From an uncultured Collinsella sp. (GTDB lineage: Bacteria; Actinomycetota; Coriobacteriia; Coriobacteriales; Coriobacteriaceae): 64,000 nt of DNA. The DNA lies in NCBI GenBank assembly GCA_902470805.1, contig CABRHX010000001.1:173365-237364 (forward strand), read 5' to 3'. Under the pieces are notes generated by a model, which worked only from the letters and a program-made list of their open reading frames with translations, was not told the origin of the DNA and did not search any database. This document shows, in pieces, positions 63,882 to 64,000 of the stretch (position 1 is its first letter; each line of letters opens with the position of its first letter). Both the position numbers and the translations under genes were made by a program.

Positions 63882-64000
63882 TCGCTGTCCGTCCTCTACC
63901 TGCGGCGTTGTCTTACTCCGGATGCGGCAGTTAGGGACGTTCCTTTTAATATGAGCAGGACATTGTCAAGAGGCAAAATCGGGCCTGGCCCCAACGATAT

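Overview
The window is a chromosomal stretch of a high-G+C, fermentative, anaerobic gut-type actinobacterium, most likely Collinsella or a close member of the Coriobacteriia. This is inferred from the gene set (pyruvate formate-lyase with its activase, a 2-hydroxyacyl-CoA dehydratase activase fusion, sucrose PTS, many small transport and regulatory units), from the codon bias that leaves long open shadow frames opposite real genes, and from the style of the intergenic repeats. I see no rRNA, tRNA, CRISPR array, prophage or intact insertion sequence.

Layout. 1-6158: a TetR regulator and a 1595-residue dehydratase-activase fusion, then a small unlisted membrane-peptide gene (5879-6004, minus) with features of a type I toxin-antitoxin locus under a LexA-like operator. 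6159-12654: HAD phosphatase with a 21-bp perfect hairpin over its start, an MFS exporter with a TetR regulator and two operators, the amt-glnK ammonium pair, a membrane protein and an HD-domain protein. 12883-19443: a Dxs-like enzyme, a block of six alternating repeats, a four-gene polar amino acid ABC importer and a C26 glutamine amidotransferase. 19549-30333: an Hpt protein with a REC/degenerate GGDEF/HD-GYP protein, an alpha/beta hydrolase, a radical SAM protein, methionine aminopeptidase, a hydroxyacid dehydrogenase, an M18 aminopeptidase, a bile-salt-hydrolase-like amidase and phosphofructokinase. 30873-36145: an FtsX-type ABC system, a GyrI-like gene behind a perfect LexA-type box, an Abi_2 gene remnant and Ogt. 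36599-41891: the aspartate-family genes asd, lysC, thrC and thrB. 42176-43588: a DUF3990/XRE pair with a double-palindrome operator. 43625-48367: engB, mtnN, a class A beta-lactamase-like hydrolase, pflA and a DegV protein. 48644-54261: a LacI-controlled sucrose/fructoside operon (two GH32 enzymes and a PTS permease). 54563-56951: a pyruvate formate-lyase split into two genes. 57501-62169: MarR plus a heterodimeric ABC exporter. 62747-63778: DAHP synthase.

The most striking signal is a family of long hairpins of 120-130 bases placed 12-23 bases after the stop codons of pfkA, asd, thrB and grcA, always in the sense of the upstream gene. Their arms (27-31 bp) differ completely in sequence between copies but are almost perfectly self-complementary. 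They enclose a conserved internal loop and a conserved apical hairpin, and a 4-bp helix shows a compensatory change in one copy. They look like a structured 3' UTR element that stands where a terminator would be. A second nested-hairpin class (GACC-AGAA-GGTC cap) follows two other genes. A probable SOS theme links the LexA-type boxes upstream of the small toxin-like peptide and the GyrI-like gene.
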